Positions 15,848 to 24,134 of a stretch of DNA of 64,000 bases are shown piece by piece. The stretch covers positions 219,003 through 283,002 of the forward strand of contig NZ_JACKTL010000053.1 of assembly GCF_025822245.1 (NCBI RefSeq), read 5' to 3'. The stretch is from Mycolicibacterium hodleri. GTDB taxonomy: Bacteria > Actinomycetota > Actinomycetes > Mycobacteriales > Mycobacteriaceae. The notes beneath the pieces are model-generated. The model made no database searches and was not told the origin of the DNA. It saw only the letters and a program-made list of their open reading frames with translations. A program made the translations under genes and the position numbers. How positions within the stretch are numbered: the first letter of the stretch is position 1; every line of letters starts with the position of its first letter.

Positions 15848-16599
15848 CGGTGGTGTTGGTCCACGGCGTGCCCGAGACCGCTGCGGTGTGGGATCTGTTG
15901 GTCGACGAGCTGACCGCGCTGGGTGAGTCGGACGTTCGCAGGTTGTCGCCGCCGGGATTCGGGGCGCCGGTTCCCGACGGGTTCGCGGCCACGATGGATG
16001 GCTACCGCGACTGGCTCGTCGCGGAGCTCGAGTCCGTCGACGGGCCGGTCGACCTCCTCGGACACGACTGGGGTGGCGGGCACGCCCTGAACGTCGTCAT
16101 GGCCAGGCCGGAGTTGGTGCGCACCTGGGTGTCCGACGTGCCCGGGGTACTCGACGCCGAGTACGTCTGGCACGACCTGGCGGAGGCGTGGCAGACGCCC
16201 GAGGTGGGTGAGGCGGCGGTGTCCGACTTCACGGCGATGGCCGACGCCGACCGGGTCGAGTTCCTCGTCGGCTCGGGCATGTCGGCCGACATCGCGAGCC
16301 GGGTCTCGCCTGGCATCGACGAGGCGATGGGCCGGTCGATTCTGACGCTGTACCGCTCGGCGGCCCAACCGGCCGCGGCGACGGCGGGGCGGAACCTCGA
16401 GGCCGCCGCCGCCCGCCCCGGGCTCGCGTTGCTGCCGTCCGAGGACCACTTCGTCGGCACCGATGAGCAGCGGCGACGCGCCGCGGCCCGTGCGGGCGCC
16501 CGGGTCGAGGTTCTCCAGGGGCTGGGCCACTGGTGGATGACGCAGGACCCCGCCGTCGCCGCGCGGCTGCTCGTCGACTTCTGGTCGACCCACCGCTAG
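15844..16599 (+). CDS. Alpha/beta-fold hydrolase
   Basis: 251 residues of the alpha/beta hydrolase fold: oxyanion-hole segment VLVHGVPETAAVWDLL, and a late His in GLGHWWMTQDP. The nucleophile-elbow position reads LLGHDWGGGHA, i.e. G-H-D-W-G, the haloalkane dehalogenase/epoxide hydrolase pattern with Asp as nucleophile rather than Ser. Substrate unknown. ATG 15844 overlaps the stop of a 5-codon leader ORF. Its stop shares CTAG with the convergent SDR gene. Confidence 0.82.
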   Translation: MTVVLVHGVPETAAVWDLLVDELTALGESDVRRLSPPGFGAPVPDGFAATMDGYRDWLVAELESVDGPVDLLGHDWGGGHALNVVMARPELVRTWVSDVPGVLDAEYVWHDLAEAWQTPEVGEAAVSDFTAMADADRVEFLVGSGMSADIASRVSPGIDEAMGRSILTLYRSAAQPAAATAGRNLEAAAARPGLALLPSEDHFVGTDEQRRRAAARAGARVEVLQGLGHWWMTQDPAVAARLLVDFWSTHR

Positions 16600-17423
16600 A
16601 TCTTCAGATACCCCTTGTCGGCCGGGATTTGGGCGGCCGTCACCAGTGACGACGCGTCGCTGGCGAGCCACACGACGACGTCGGAGATCAGGTTGGGTGC
16701 GGCCAACGAGTCGGTGGGCAGGGCCCCTGGCGAATAGCTGTGAATGAAGTTGGGATGGGCGGCAAACATCTCGTACATCGAGACGTCGTTGCCCATCGGC
16801 GTGTCGGTGCCGTAGGGGTGCACGGAGTTGACCCGGATTCCGAACTCGCCCAGCTCGACGGCAAGGGAATTGGTGAGACCGACGACGCCGAACTTCGACG
16901 CGCAATAGTGCCCGCAACCGGGGACGGCCTTGATGCCGGCGGCCGAGCTGACGGTGACGATGGACCCGCCGTTGCCTGCCGCGATCATCGCGGGCACGGT
17001 GGCCCTGATGGTGTTCCACACCCCGGTGAGGTTGGTGTCGATGGTCTCCTGCCACTGCTGTGGCGAAATCTCCCACAGCCGGCCCCAATTCAGTACGCCG
17101 GCGTTGGCCACCACGACGTCGAGCCGGCCGAATCGTTCGACTCCCTCGGCGACGACGCGTTGCTGGCCCTCGGCGTCGCGGACGTCGACCTCCGTGGCCA
17201 GGATCTTGCGGCCCTCGCCCTCGACCAGGCTGACGGTCTCCGCAAGGTCCTGCGGCGTCGACGGTTCGTAGCCGTTGCTCGCGGCGACGGGACCACAGGC
17301 GTCGATCGCGATGACGTCGGCTCCGGCGCGCGCCAACCGCACGCAGTGTGAACGTCCCTGCCCGCGGGCGGCGCCGGTGACGTAGGCGACCTTGCCGGCC
17401 AGCGGTTGATCGCTGCTCGTCAT
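16596..17423 (-). CDS. SDR family oxidoreductase, mycofactocin-coupled type
   Basis: 275 residues with TGAARGQGRSH cofactor motif, VANAG, and catalytic YCASK. It carries the insertion after the second strand (AIDACGPVAASNGYEPSTPQDLAETV) that marks the mycofactocin-coupled SDR subfamily, whose members hold NAD tightly and use mycofactocin as external electron acceptor. Third gene of a TetR / flavin monooxygenase / SDR operon, overlapping the monooxygenase by 4 bp (ATGA). Together they could oxidise an alcohol and its ketone successively. Substrate unknown. Confidence 0.88.
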   Translation of the reverse strand: MTSSDQPLAGKVAYVTGAARGQGRSHCVRLARAGADVIAIDACGPVAASNGYEPSTPQDLAETVSLVEGEGRKILATEVDVRDAEGQQRVVAEGVERFGRLDVVVANAGVLNWGRLWEISPQQWQETIDTNLTGVWNTIRATVPAMIAAGNGGSIVTVSSAAGIKAVPGCGHYCASKFGVVGLTNSLAVELGEFGIRVNSVHPYGTDTPMGNDVSMYEMFAAHPNFIHSYSPGALPTDSLAAPNLISDVVVWLASDASSLVTAAQIPADKGYLKI

Positions 17424-18991
17424 GCCAGTTGCTCCTTCGGTCGAACGATCGCGGGGGACGCTACGCGGCTGCTCGTGTCGTAGTCGGTCAGCGGCGAGCG
17501 CCGCGCGAATCGCCGTGAGCCGGTGATGGTCTGGGGACGGTGGTAGACCGTGTCGCGTTGGGAGTTGACGAAGTACGTGTTGAGGGTGGGGTTGCAGTCG
17601 GTGAAGTACAGCCGCGCGGTCTTGCCGCGGCGTTCCATCAGGACGTTCCACCGGTTGAACGCATCCTGGCTGACCGCGGCGACCTGCTCGCCCCGCCGGC
17701 GCGTCTCGTCGATGATCCGCACGGCGTGCAGGGCCGTCGTCTCGACGAAGTCGGGCCACGCGAATCCGACGAAGCCGAGCGGTCCGACGATCTCCCACCG
17801 GTTGGGCAACCGGGGGTGCACCGTGCCGGCGTAGGCCCGCAGGCCGTGGCTCCGGTAGTACTCGGCGAGGTCGAATCCGTTGGCACCCAGTACCGTTCCC
17901 GTCCGATACGTCTCGGGATCGGTCCACAGCTCGTAGCCGGTGGCCGCGACGATCAGGTCGACGGGATGGTCGACGCCGTCGGTCGTGCGGATGCCGTCGG
18001 CCGTGATGCGGTCGATGGGCGTGGTGATCAGATGCGTCGACGGATCGTTGAGCGCGGTGAGGAATGCACTGGAGATGACGGGCCGCTTGGCCATGATGCC
18101 GTAGCGCGGCACCAGGGCTCGCCGAGTCCGGGGGTCCTTCACGACCGCGCGCAGCAGCAACCGGTACAGGGCCCGGCAGTACGCGTCGTAGAACGGCACG
18201 AGGCGGACCAGCAGGCGGTCGGGGAGGCGGGCGAACACGTGCACGATGGGTGCGATCATGGCGAGGTCCATCAGGGCGCGGCCGGCGGCGTTGACGGCCG
18301 GGACGACGCCGGGTACGCGCAGTGCGCGCCGCATCAGCGGCGGGATGTCGAAGTCGACCTTCGGCAGCACCCACGCCGGAGTGCGTTGGTAGACGTCGAG
18401 ATTCGCCACCTGGGCGGAGAGTGCGGCGGCGATCTGCACACCGCTGGAGCCGGTGCCGATGACGGCGACGCGCTTGCCGCGGGTGTCGTAGGAGTCGTCC
18501 CAGGAGTTGGGCCGCAAGACGGTCCCGGTGAAGTCCTCGATCCCGTCGACGTCGACGGCCTGCTTCGCGTTGACGTAGCCGCCCACCGAACTGACGAGGA
18601 AGCGGGCGGTGAGCTCCGGTTGGTCACGGATGGTCAGTCGCCACAGGCCCGCGGTGTCGTCCCACTGCTGGCGCAGCACCTCGGCGCCGGTGCGCAGTCG
18701 CGGGTAGAGGTTCAGCCGGGTCGCGGTGTCGCGCAGGTAGGCCTGGATCTCGGGGCCGGGTGCGAAGAAGCGCGTCCAGTCCGGGTTCGGGGCGAAGGAG
18801 AGCTGATACCACAGCGTGGGGATGTCCACGGCGAGGCCGGGGTAGTGGTTGTCCCGCCAGGTGCCGCCGACGTCGTCACCGCGTTCGAGGATGACGAAGT
18901 CGTCGATTCCCTTGAGCTGCAATTGATGCGCGACGGCGATGCCGCCCGGTCCCGCGCCGATGACGGCGACCTCGACGTCGGGTCGAATCAT
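17420..18991 (-). CDS. FAD-dependent monooxygenase, Baeyer-Villiger/flavin monooxygenase family
   Basis: 523 residues with two Rossmann motifs (GAGPGGIA near the N-terminus for FAD and GTGSSGVQ at about residue 175 for NADPH) and the GGTWRDNHYPG segment typical of Baeyer-Villiger monooxygenases. The family fingerprint FxGxxxHxxxW reads FTGTVLRPNSW (residues 154-164), with Arg160 in place of the usual His. That His is important in characterised enzymes, so activity may be altered. Overlaps tetR and SDR by 4 bp on each side (ATGA), so the three are one transcription unit. Confidence 0.88.
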   Translation of the reverse strand: MIRPDVEVAVIGAGPGGIAVAHQLQLKGIDDFVILERGDDVGGTWRDNHYPGLAVDIPTLWYQLSFAPNPDWTRFFAPGPEIQAYLRDTATRLNLYPRLRTGAEVLRQQWDDTAGLWRLTIRDQPELTARFLVSSVGGYVNAKQAVDVDGIEDFTGTVLRPNSWDDSYDTRGKRVAVIGTGSSGVQIAAALSAQVANLDVYQRTPAWVLPKVDFDIPPLMRRALRVPGVVPAVNAAGRALMDLAMIAPIVHVFARLPDRLLVRLVPFYDAYCRALYRLLLRAVVKDPRTRRALVPRYGIMAKRPVISSAFLTALNDPSTHLITTPIDRITADGIRTTDGVDHPVDLIVAATGYELWTDPETYRTGTVLGANGFDLAEYYRSHGLRAYAGTVHPRLPNRWEIVGPLGFVGFAWPDFVETTALHAVRIIDETRRRGEQVAAVSQDAFNRWNVLMERRGKTARLYFTDCNPTLNTYFVNSQRDTVYHRPQTITGSRRFARRSPLTDYDTSSRVASPAIVRPKEQLA

Positions 18992-19587
18992 GGGGTGCCT
19001 CCGGTGAGGCCGGCCACGGCGTGGTCTACCACGAAACGTCGGACGGCTCTTGGGTTGTCGAGGTTGACGCCCATTGGCGGCAGCAGTTCGAAGCTGAACA
19101 GGATGCGCACGATCCACTCACCGGCCCGCGCGGGATCGGTCGACTGGGCCACCTCGTGGTTGCCCTTCGCGGCCTTCACCAGGGGTTTCCACAGGTCGAC
19201 GGCCCGGCGCATCAGGTCGTCGCCGGTGTTGCGAAGTAGCAGCAGCAGGATGCTCTCGTTGACCCCGCGGGGCGTGACGGAGTCCGAGCTCTGACGGTGG
19301 GCGCAGATCAGCACGGCGGCGGCCGCGACCTGCTCGGCGAGGGTGTCGTAACGGTCCACTTCGGCGGCCATGGCGTCGACGAAGGTCGACGAGAGGTGGT
19401 CGAGCGCGATTCTGATGGCGTCGTCACGGCTGCCGAAGGCGTTGTGCACCGTGCCGCGGGACACTCCGGCTGCCTCGGCGACCGCGGTGAGGCTGAATTG
19501 CCGTGGGCCCAAGCGGCGTAACGTGTCGCTGTTGGCCGTCGCCAACGCCGAGGACACCATTCGAGGAGATGCCGCTCCGTCGCCCAT
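18988..19587 (-). CDS. TetR-family transcriptional regulator
   Basis: 199 residues with an N-terminal TetR HTH (FSLTAVAEAAGVSRGTVHNAFGSRDDAIRIALD) and an all-helical ligand domain. First gene of the operon with the monooxygenase and SDR. A 27-bp dyad starts one base before its ATG, and a TTGACC-N18-TAATGT promoter overlaps that dyad with 6 nt to the ATG, so the transcript appears leaderless and self-repressed. ATG 19560 is an alternative start but has no good Shine-Dalgarno. Confidence 0.88.
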   Translation of the reverse strand: MGDGAASPRMVSSALATANSDTLRRLGPRQFSLTAVAEAAGVSRGTVHNAFGSRDDAIRIALDHLSSTFVDAMAAEVDRYDTLAEQVAAAAVLICAHRQSSDSVTPRGVNESILLLLLRNTGDDLMRRAVDLWKPLVKAAKGNHEVAQSTDPARAGEWIVRILFSFELLPPMGVNLDNPRAVRRFVVDHAVAGLTGGTP

Positions 19588-19614
19588 TTGAACACATTAG
19601 CGATATGTGTTCAA
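19588..19614. promoter_or_regulatory. 27-bp dyad, TetR operator over the promoter
   Basis: TTGAACACAT (19588-19597), 7-nt spacer, ATGTGTTCAA (19605-19614): perfect 10-bp arms. It covers the -10 and most of the spacer of the predicted tetR promoter and ends at the start codon. Confidence 0.8.
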
Positions 19615-19623
19615 CGCGGTCAA
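19594..19623 (-). promoter_or_regulatory. Promoter of the TetR/monooxygenase/SDR operon (leaderless)
   Basis: On the minus strand: TTGACC (19618-19623), 18 nt, TAATGT (19594-19599), then 6 nt to ATG 19587. Confidence 0.65.
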
Positions 19624-19628
19624 TGGCG

Positions 19629-20168
19629 TCAGGAACGCGGGGTGACGTCCCAGGTGTGGTGGACGACGTCGTGCAGGTGGTAGAGCGCGAGGGTGGCGAC
19701 GGTGAATTCGCTTCCGTTGCTGCGCAGTCCGCGCCGGGACCAGGCGTCGTCCGGTACGGCGTCATAGGCGTCGGCGACCTCGGCCGCCGCCTGCGCCAAC
19801 TCGCCGGCCACGACCGCGGGCTGCTGCGAGGCGTAGTCGTCGGCCAGCGCGGTCTCGTCCTGGTCCCAATTCGGAAAGCGGGGGTCGTCCTCGGTGAGCA
19901 TCAGGTGGACCCGTCGGCCGAAGATCCGGTGCACGTCGCGAATGTGGCAGCCGTACTCGAGCACCGACCAGACCGTGGGTTCCGGACGCTCCGTCACCGA
20001 CGCACCGGCCAGCCTCGCCACCCAGCCCTCGGCGTCGCGTCGAACGTGGTCGCCGACCTCATCCGGTCGCATCGCCGACGCGTCGTACCCGCAGTCCGGA
20101 CACGGCTCGGTGAGAACCCAGGTCCAGTCCTTGGTGTCGGGCGTGATCGGCTCGCCGGACGGGGTCAC
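19629..20168 (-). CDS. DinB-like / mycothiol-dependent maleylpyruvate isomerase-type protein
   Basis: 179 residues of a DinB-like four-helix bundle, with a histidine-bearing helix (YGCHIRDVHRIFG) and a final LYHLHDVVHHTWDV that could supply further metal ligands. In actinobacteria such proteins include mycothiol S-transferases. The N-terminus has a CPDCGY motif, possibly an extra metal site, which is not standard for the family. Start GTG 20168 overlaps the metallopeptidase stop (GTGA), so it is the distal gene of that pair. Substrate unknown. Confidence 0.75.
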   Translation of the reverse strand: MTPSGEPITPDTKDWTWVLTEPCPDCGYDASAMRPDEVGDHVRRDAEGWVARLAGASVTERPEPTVWSVLEYGCHIRDVHRIFGRRVHLMLTEDDPRFPNWDQDETALADDYASQQPAVVAGELAQAAAEVADAYDAVPDDAWSRRGLRSNGSEFTVATLALYHLHDVVHHTWDVTPRS

Positions 20169-21064
20169 TCGTGCAGGTCCGTGGCCGAGAACGTGTCGCA
20201 CTGCTTCGGGTCGCCGGTGCGGTAGCCCTCGGTGAACCAGTACTGCCGCGCCGCCGAGGACCCGTGCGTCCACGACTCCGGATTGACCTGCCCCGTGGAG
20301 GACTGCTGGATGCGGTCGTCGCCCACCGACGAGGCGGCCGACAGGGCGTCCTGAATGTCCTTGTCCGTCAACGGTTGCAGAAAGGTGACGTCGGTGCCCT
20401 CCTGCTTGGTGATCGCCGCGTAGTGCGCCCACACCCCGCCGTAGCAGTCGGCCTGCAGTTCGGTGCGCACCGAGTTGCCCTCGGCTCCACCAGGCCCCTG
20501 CTGCGCGCGTCCCAGCGTGCCCTGCAGGTCCTGGACGTGGTGGCCGAACTCGTGGGCGACGACGTACTCCTGCGCCAGCGGTCCACTGCTGGAACCGAAC
20601 CGGTCGACCAGCTCCTTGAAGAAGGCGGTGTCGAAGTAGGCGGTCTGGTCACCCGGGCAGTAGAACGGTCCGACGTCGGTGGTGGCCGGTCCGCACGCCG
20701 TGCTGACGTTATCGCTGAACAGCCGGATCTTGGGCCGGGTATAGCCGGGCATCAACTGCGCCCACACGCCGTCGACCGAGTTGCCCGTCGCGATGATGCG
20801 GCACCCGAGGATGTCGTTGGCGTCCTTGCCCGTCTTGCACTGGCTGGTGTCGAAGCCGGGCGACTCCGCACCCTGGGAGCCGTACTGCCCAGCCCCCTCC
20901 TGTGGCAGCACCGTCCCCGGGTCGACGCCGAGGAACAACGCGATGACCACGATGACCAGACCGCCGATGCCGCCGCCGACCGCCAGGCCGCGACCGCCCC
21001 CGCCCCCGCCGCCGCTGGAGGACGTGGTGCTCGTGTCGATCCGCATGCCCTCGTTGAAGGTCAA
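20165..21064 (-). CDS. Putative neutral zinc metallopeptidase (YpfJ family, Rv2575-like), membrane-anchored
   Basis: 299 residues: short Ser/Gly-rich cytoplasmic N-terminus, one transmembrane helix at about 31-47, then an extracytoplasmic domain with the zincin motif HEFGHH (171-176) preceded by AQEYVVA and followed by ELQADCYGGVWAHYA, the signature of PF04228 zinc metallopeptidases. Four cysteines in the outer domain may form disulphides. Starts at TTG 21064 with GAGAGG 8 nt upstream; ATG 21046 is possible. Overlaps the DinB-like gene by 4 bp. Substrate unknown. Confidence 0.85.
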   Translation of the reverse strand: MTFNEGMRIDTSTTSSSGGGGGGGRGLAVGGGIGGLVIVVIALFLGVDPGTVLPQEGAGQYGSQGAESPGFDTSQCKTGKDANDILGCRIIATGNSVDGVWAQLMPGYTRPKIRLFSDNVSTACGPATTDVGPFYCPGDQTAYFDTAFFKELVDRFGSSSGPLAQEYVVAHEFGHHVQDLQGTLGRAQQGPGGAEGNSVRTELQADCYGGVWAHYAAITKQEGTDVTFLQPLTDKDIQDALSAASSVGDDRIQQSSTGQVNPESWTHGSSAARQYWFTEGYRTGDPKQCDTFSATDLHE

Positions 21065-21126
21065 CGCCCACCCCTCTCGCCGGCACCGCCGATGCCTCCG
21101 TCTCAGCCGGGTTCAGCTTCCCACAC

Positions 21127-21132
21127 TACGAT
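21127..21132 (+). promoter_or_regulatory. -10 hexamer TACGAT, leaderless esterase gene
   Basis: TACGAT ends 7 nt before GTG 21140 and fixes that start in a frame that stays open for nearly 1 kb upstream. Confidence 0.5.
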
Positions 21133-21139
21133 TCGTGCG

Positions 21140-22627
21140 GTGGCCGCCCAGCGCGAAACCGTGGAAGATCCGACCGTCGCGTACACCGTCCACGGGACGG
21201 TGCGCGGCACCACCGAGGGCGGCGTCAACGTCTGGCGGGGCGTGGACTACGCCGAGCAGCCCGTCGGGGAGCGCCGCTTCCTGGCGCCGACGCCCCCGCT
21301 GCCGTGGAGCGGGGTCCGCGAGGCCGTCGACCACGGGCCGCTGCCGCCGCAGGGGCGAAGCTTCGTCGGCGGTGGGCGCGACGATCCGAAGGTTCGCGAC
21401 GAGGCATGTCTGACGGTCACGGTGTGGTCGCCCGACCCTGGGGCGAGCTTGCCGGTGATGGTGTGGATACCCGGCGGCGCCTTCGTCTACGGGGCCGGGC
21501 AACTGCAGCTGTACAACGGAAGTCGGTTGGCCGCCAACGGAAACGTCGTCGTGGTGAACGTGACATATCGTCTCGGTGTCTTCGGGGGCTTCGAACTCGA
21601 AGACCTCGGCCCCGGCTTCGACGACAACCTCGCCCTGCGCGACCAGGTGGCCGCCCTGCGGTGGGTCCGCGACAACATCGCCTCGTTCGGCGGCGATCCC
21701 GACGACGTCACCGTGTTCGGCGAGTCCGCGGGGGCGACGTCGGTGTTGGCGTTGTTGGCAAGTCCCCTCGCCGACGGGCTGTTCTCCCGGGCGATCGCGC
21801 AGAGTCCGGCACTGCCGCTGATCGCCGATCGGGAGACGCGCGCCCGCCAGGCCCGGACGTTCCTCGAGCGGCTCGGCGTTCCCGTCGACGAGGTGAAGTC
21901 GCTGCCCCAGCGCCGGCTCCGGCGCGCGGCGGGGCAGCTGCAGGGCGAAAGCGCCGCACACACCCCGACGCTCGCCTACGGGCTGACCCACGGCATCGAC
22001 TCGTTGCCAAGGCATCCGATCGACGCCGCGCGCCTGGGACGGGTGTCGCCCGTCCCGTTGATCGTCGGCACCAACAGCCACGAGGCGTCGATGTTCGCCT
22101 GGGGCAAGCCGCCGATGCTGCCGACCACCCAATCGATGGTCGAGGCGTACTTCGCCAGGACGGCGCCGGACGCCAGGGATCGGTTGCTAGCCGCGTATCC
22201 GGACTATCCGCGCCGCCGCGCCCTGATCGCCTTCGGCTCCGACACCATGTTCGGCGCTCCCACATGGGCGTTCGCCGACGCCTATTCGGCCCACGCGCCG
22301 ACCTACGTCTACCGCTTCGACCATGCGGCGTGGAGTCTGCGCCTGCTGGGTCTCGGCGCCACCCACGGCAGCGAGATCGTGCACGTCCAGCACAGCTACG
22401 GCTCGTACCTCGGCCGCAAGATGCACCCGTTGGGCAGGCGCGTGCAACCGTCGGTGGGGCGCCGCATGCAGAGGACGTGGCTCGACTTCGCGACGGCCGA
22501 ACTCGACGAGGACTGGCCGCGCTACGACGCAACCTCTCGCCGCACGCGAGTGATCCGGTCGAACCGAGACGACACCGTCGCCGACCCCGACGCCGTCAGG
22601 CGTGCGGCGTGGGAGGGCTTGTACTGA
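21140..22627 (+). CDS. Type B carboxylesterase
   Basis: 495 residues. N-terminal GTVRGTTEGGVNVWRGVDYA, oxyanion-hole segment WIPGGAFVYGAG, nucleophile motif GESAGATS with Ser196, and a late His in THGSEIVHV place it in the type B carboxylesterase/lipase family (cholinesterase-like fold). No signal peptide, so cytoplasmic. The GTG 21140 start is chosen from the -10 hexamer 7 nt upstream and from where family similarity begins. Its 3' end overlaps the convergent SRPBCC gene by 32 bp. Confidence 0.88.
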   Translation: MAAQRETVEDPTVAYTVHGTVRGTTEGGVNVWRGVDYAEQPVGERRFLAPTPPLPWSGVREAVDHGPLPPQGRSFVGGGRDDPKVRDEACLTVTVWSPDPGASLPVMVWIPGGAFVYGAGQLQLYNGSRLAANGNVVVVNVTYRLGVFGGFELEDLGPGFDDNLALRDQVAALRWVRDNIASFGGDPDDVTVFGESAGATSVLALLASPLADGLFSRAIAQSPALPLIADRETRARQARTFLERLGVPVDEVKSLPQRRLRRAAGQLQGESAAHTPTLAYGLTHGIDSLPRHPIDAARLGRVSPVPLIVGTNSHEASMFAWGKPPMLPTTQSMVEAYFARTAPDARDRLLAAYPDYPRRRALIAFGSDTMFGAPTWAFADAYSAHAPTYVYRFDHAAWSLRLLGLGATHGSEIVHVQHSYGSYLGRKMHPLGRRVQPSVGRRMQRTWLDFATAELDEDWPRYDATSRRTRVIRSNRDDTVADPDAVRRAAWEGLY

Positions 22628-23120
22628 ACCGCTTTTGGGCGTAGCGAACGAGGTTGTGCAGGAACCGTTGGAACAGCCACGACATCACCGGCCTGCCGAT
22701 CTCCATGCCGAGTCGTGCCGCGATGCCGTTGGGCTTCATCGCCATCACCCAGGTGAGGTGGCACCCCCGTGGGGTGCGCACCACCCGATAATCCTCGGCA
22801 AACGCCGAGATCGCTCCGGAGGTGCTTTCGTTGAACCGAAAGGCCATGTGGGAGTTGGGTTCCCAGGCAAGAAACTCCTCGGCGCCGGTGATGCCGCCGC
22901 GCATGGCGACCGTCCGCGTCGTACCGACGCCCCGCGGCTCGGGGCTGGTCCACGTGACCTTGGTGATGACGGTCGCCCAGTGCGGCCACGACTCGGCGTC
23001 GCCGAACACCTCGAAGACCTGTTCCGGTGTGATCGCGAGGTCGACGGTGCTGACGAACCGGAACGGAGCCGTGTCGAGGAATGTCGCGTCGACGCGTTCA
23101 CACGGGTAGGTCTTGGCCAT
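22596..23120 (-). CDS. SRPBCC-family lipid/hydrophobic ligand-binding protein (Rv2574-like)
   Basis: 174 residues of the START/Bet v1-like SRPBCC fold: TVDLAITPEQVFEVFGDAESWPHW, a central RGGITGAEEFLAWEPN strand pair and a long C-terminal helix. The family binds or acts on hydrophobic ligands in a deep pocket; no catalytic residues can be named. Convergent with the esterase, sharing 32 bp at the 3' ends. ATG 23120; a TAGAGT hexamer lies 8 nt upstream. Confidence 0.78.
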   Translation of the reverse strand: MAKTYPCERVDATFLDTAPFRFVSTVDLAITPEQVFEVFGDAESWPHWATVITKVTWTSPEPRGVGTTRTVAMRGGITGAEEFLAWEPNSHMAFRFNESTSGAISAFAEDYRVVRTPRGCHLTWVMAMKPNGIAARLGMEIGRPVMSWLFQRFLHNLVRYAQKRFSTSPPTPHA

Positions 23121-23157
23121 GGGTGGACACTCTATGGGCAGGTGTCTACCCGGCCGG

Positions 23158-24057
23158 TCAGCCGGGTCCGTCGCTCGCCGCCGCGAGCAGCGGCACCACC
23201 AGGTCGCTGATGGGCGTGGCGACGCCGTGTGCCGCGCCCTTGCGTGCGACGACGCCGTTGCGGACGTCCCACTCCAGCGGCCGGCCCAGCTCGCGGTCGG
23301 TGAGGATCGAGGTCGTCAGATCCTCGGGCACGTCGGTGAACAGCCTGGTGGTGTCGTCGATCACGTCGTCACCGAGGTTGGCACCCTCCGCCCGCGCGAC
23401 GGCGAGGCATTCGGCGAGATAGGCGCGACCCAGCCCGGCGACGTCGTCGCGGCGGAACATGCCCGCCCGTCGACCCGTCAGGACCATGAGGCCGGCCACG
23501 GCGTTGGTCAGCAGCTTGCGCCACGCGTCGTCGAGGAAGGTGGCGCTGCATTCGACGGTCAGCGACGGCCCGCTCAACACCTCGGCGAGCGTGCGTGCCG
23601 CCGCGTCGTCGGGAAGCACCAACCGCACCGCGGTGCGAAGCCGAACCCACCCCTCGGGCTGCGATTGCGCCGAGAACCAGACCGCGCTGGGGACGACGGT
23701 GCCCGCCGGGCAGTAGCGGCCGACGCGTTCGACCTGCTCGACGCCGTTCTGCAGCACGCAGACGATCGTGTCCGCGCCGCACAGCCGCTCGAGCCAGGCG
23801 GCGGCGGCCTCGTTCTGGGTGTCCTTGACCGCGAGGATCACCACGTCGACCGGCCCGTCGACCGACCCGGGGTCGGTGCACACCGGTCCGGGGACGACGA
23901 CGGGTTCGCCGTCGAGGATGCCGGGGTCGGGTCGAACCTCGACGGACTCCCGCGGGGTACGGCCGCAGACGAGCACGGGATGCCCGGCGGCGTGCAGCAA
24001 CGCCGCGATCGTCGAACCGATGGCACCGGGGCCGATGACCGCTGTCGAAGGGCTCAC
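23158..24057 (-). CDS. Ketopantoate reductase family protein (ApbA/PanE, Rv2573-like)
   Basis: 299 residues: N-terminal Rossmann motif IGPGAIGSTIAALL for NADPH, VKDTQN at the usual Lys position, and the PanE C-terminal domain (AWRKLLTNAVAGLMVLTGR, then LEWDVRNGVV). It may reduce 2-dehydropantoate in coenzyme A synthesis or another 2-oxo acid; mycobacteria have more than one family member, so I leave the symbol blank. I start at GTG 24057, where homologues begin; GTG 24078 adds 7 residues. Divergent from aspS, as in M. tuberculosis. Confidence 0.82.
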   Translation of the reverse strand: MSPSTAVIGPGAIGSTIAALLHAAGHPVLVCGRTPRESVEVRPDPGILDGEPVVVPGPVCTDPGSVDGPVDVVILAVKDTQNEAAAAWLERLCGADTIVCVLQNGVEQVERVGRYCPAGTVVPSAVWFSAQSQPEGWVRLRTAVRLVLPDDAAARTLAEVLSGPSLTVECSATFLDDAWRKLLTNAVAGLMVLTGRRAGMFRRDDVAGLGRAYLAECLAVARAEGANLGDDVIDDTTRLFTDVPEDLTTSILTDRELGRPLEWDVRNGVVARKGAAHGVATPISDLVVPLLAAASDGPG

Positions 24058-24089
24058 CGACGCCAAGCTACCGCCCACGACCCCACCAC

Positions 24090-24095
24090 TACACT
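24090..24095 (+). promoter_or_regulatory. Candidate -10 hexamer TACACT for aspS
   Basis: Fits TANNNT. It would start transcription near 24102, giving a leader of about 33 nt that includes the AGGGAG Shine-Dalgarno at 24124-24129. Confidence 0.35.
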
Positions 24096-24134
24096 GTGGC
24101 AGTCCTCTCGTCAGGCACTTCCCAGGGAGTTTTC

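Noticed and set aside
20171..21139. Open upstream extension of the esterase frame across the zinc peptidase gene
   Set aside because: The extension is antisense shadow; esterase similarity begins at GTG 21140, which also has a -10 hexamer 7 nt upstream.
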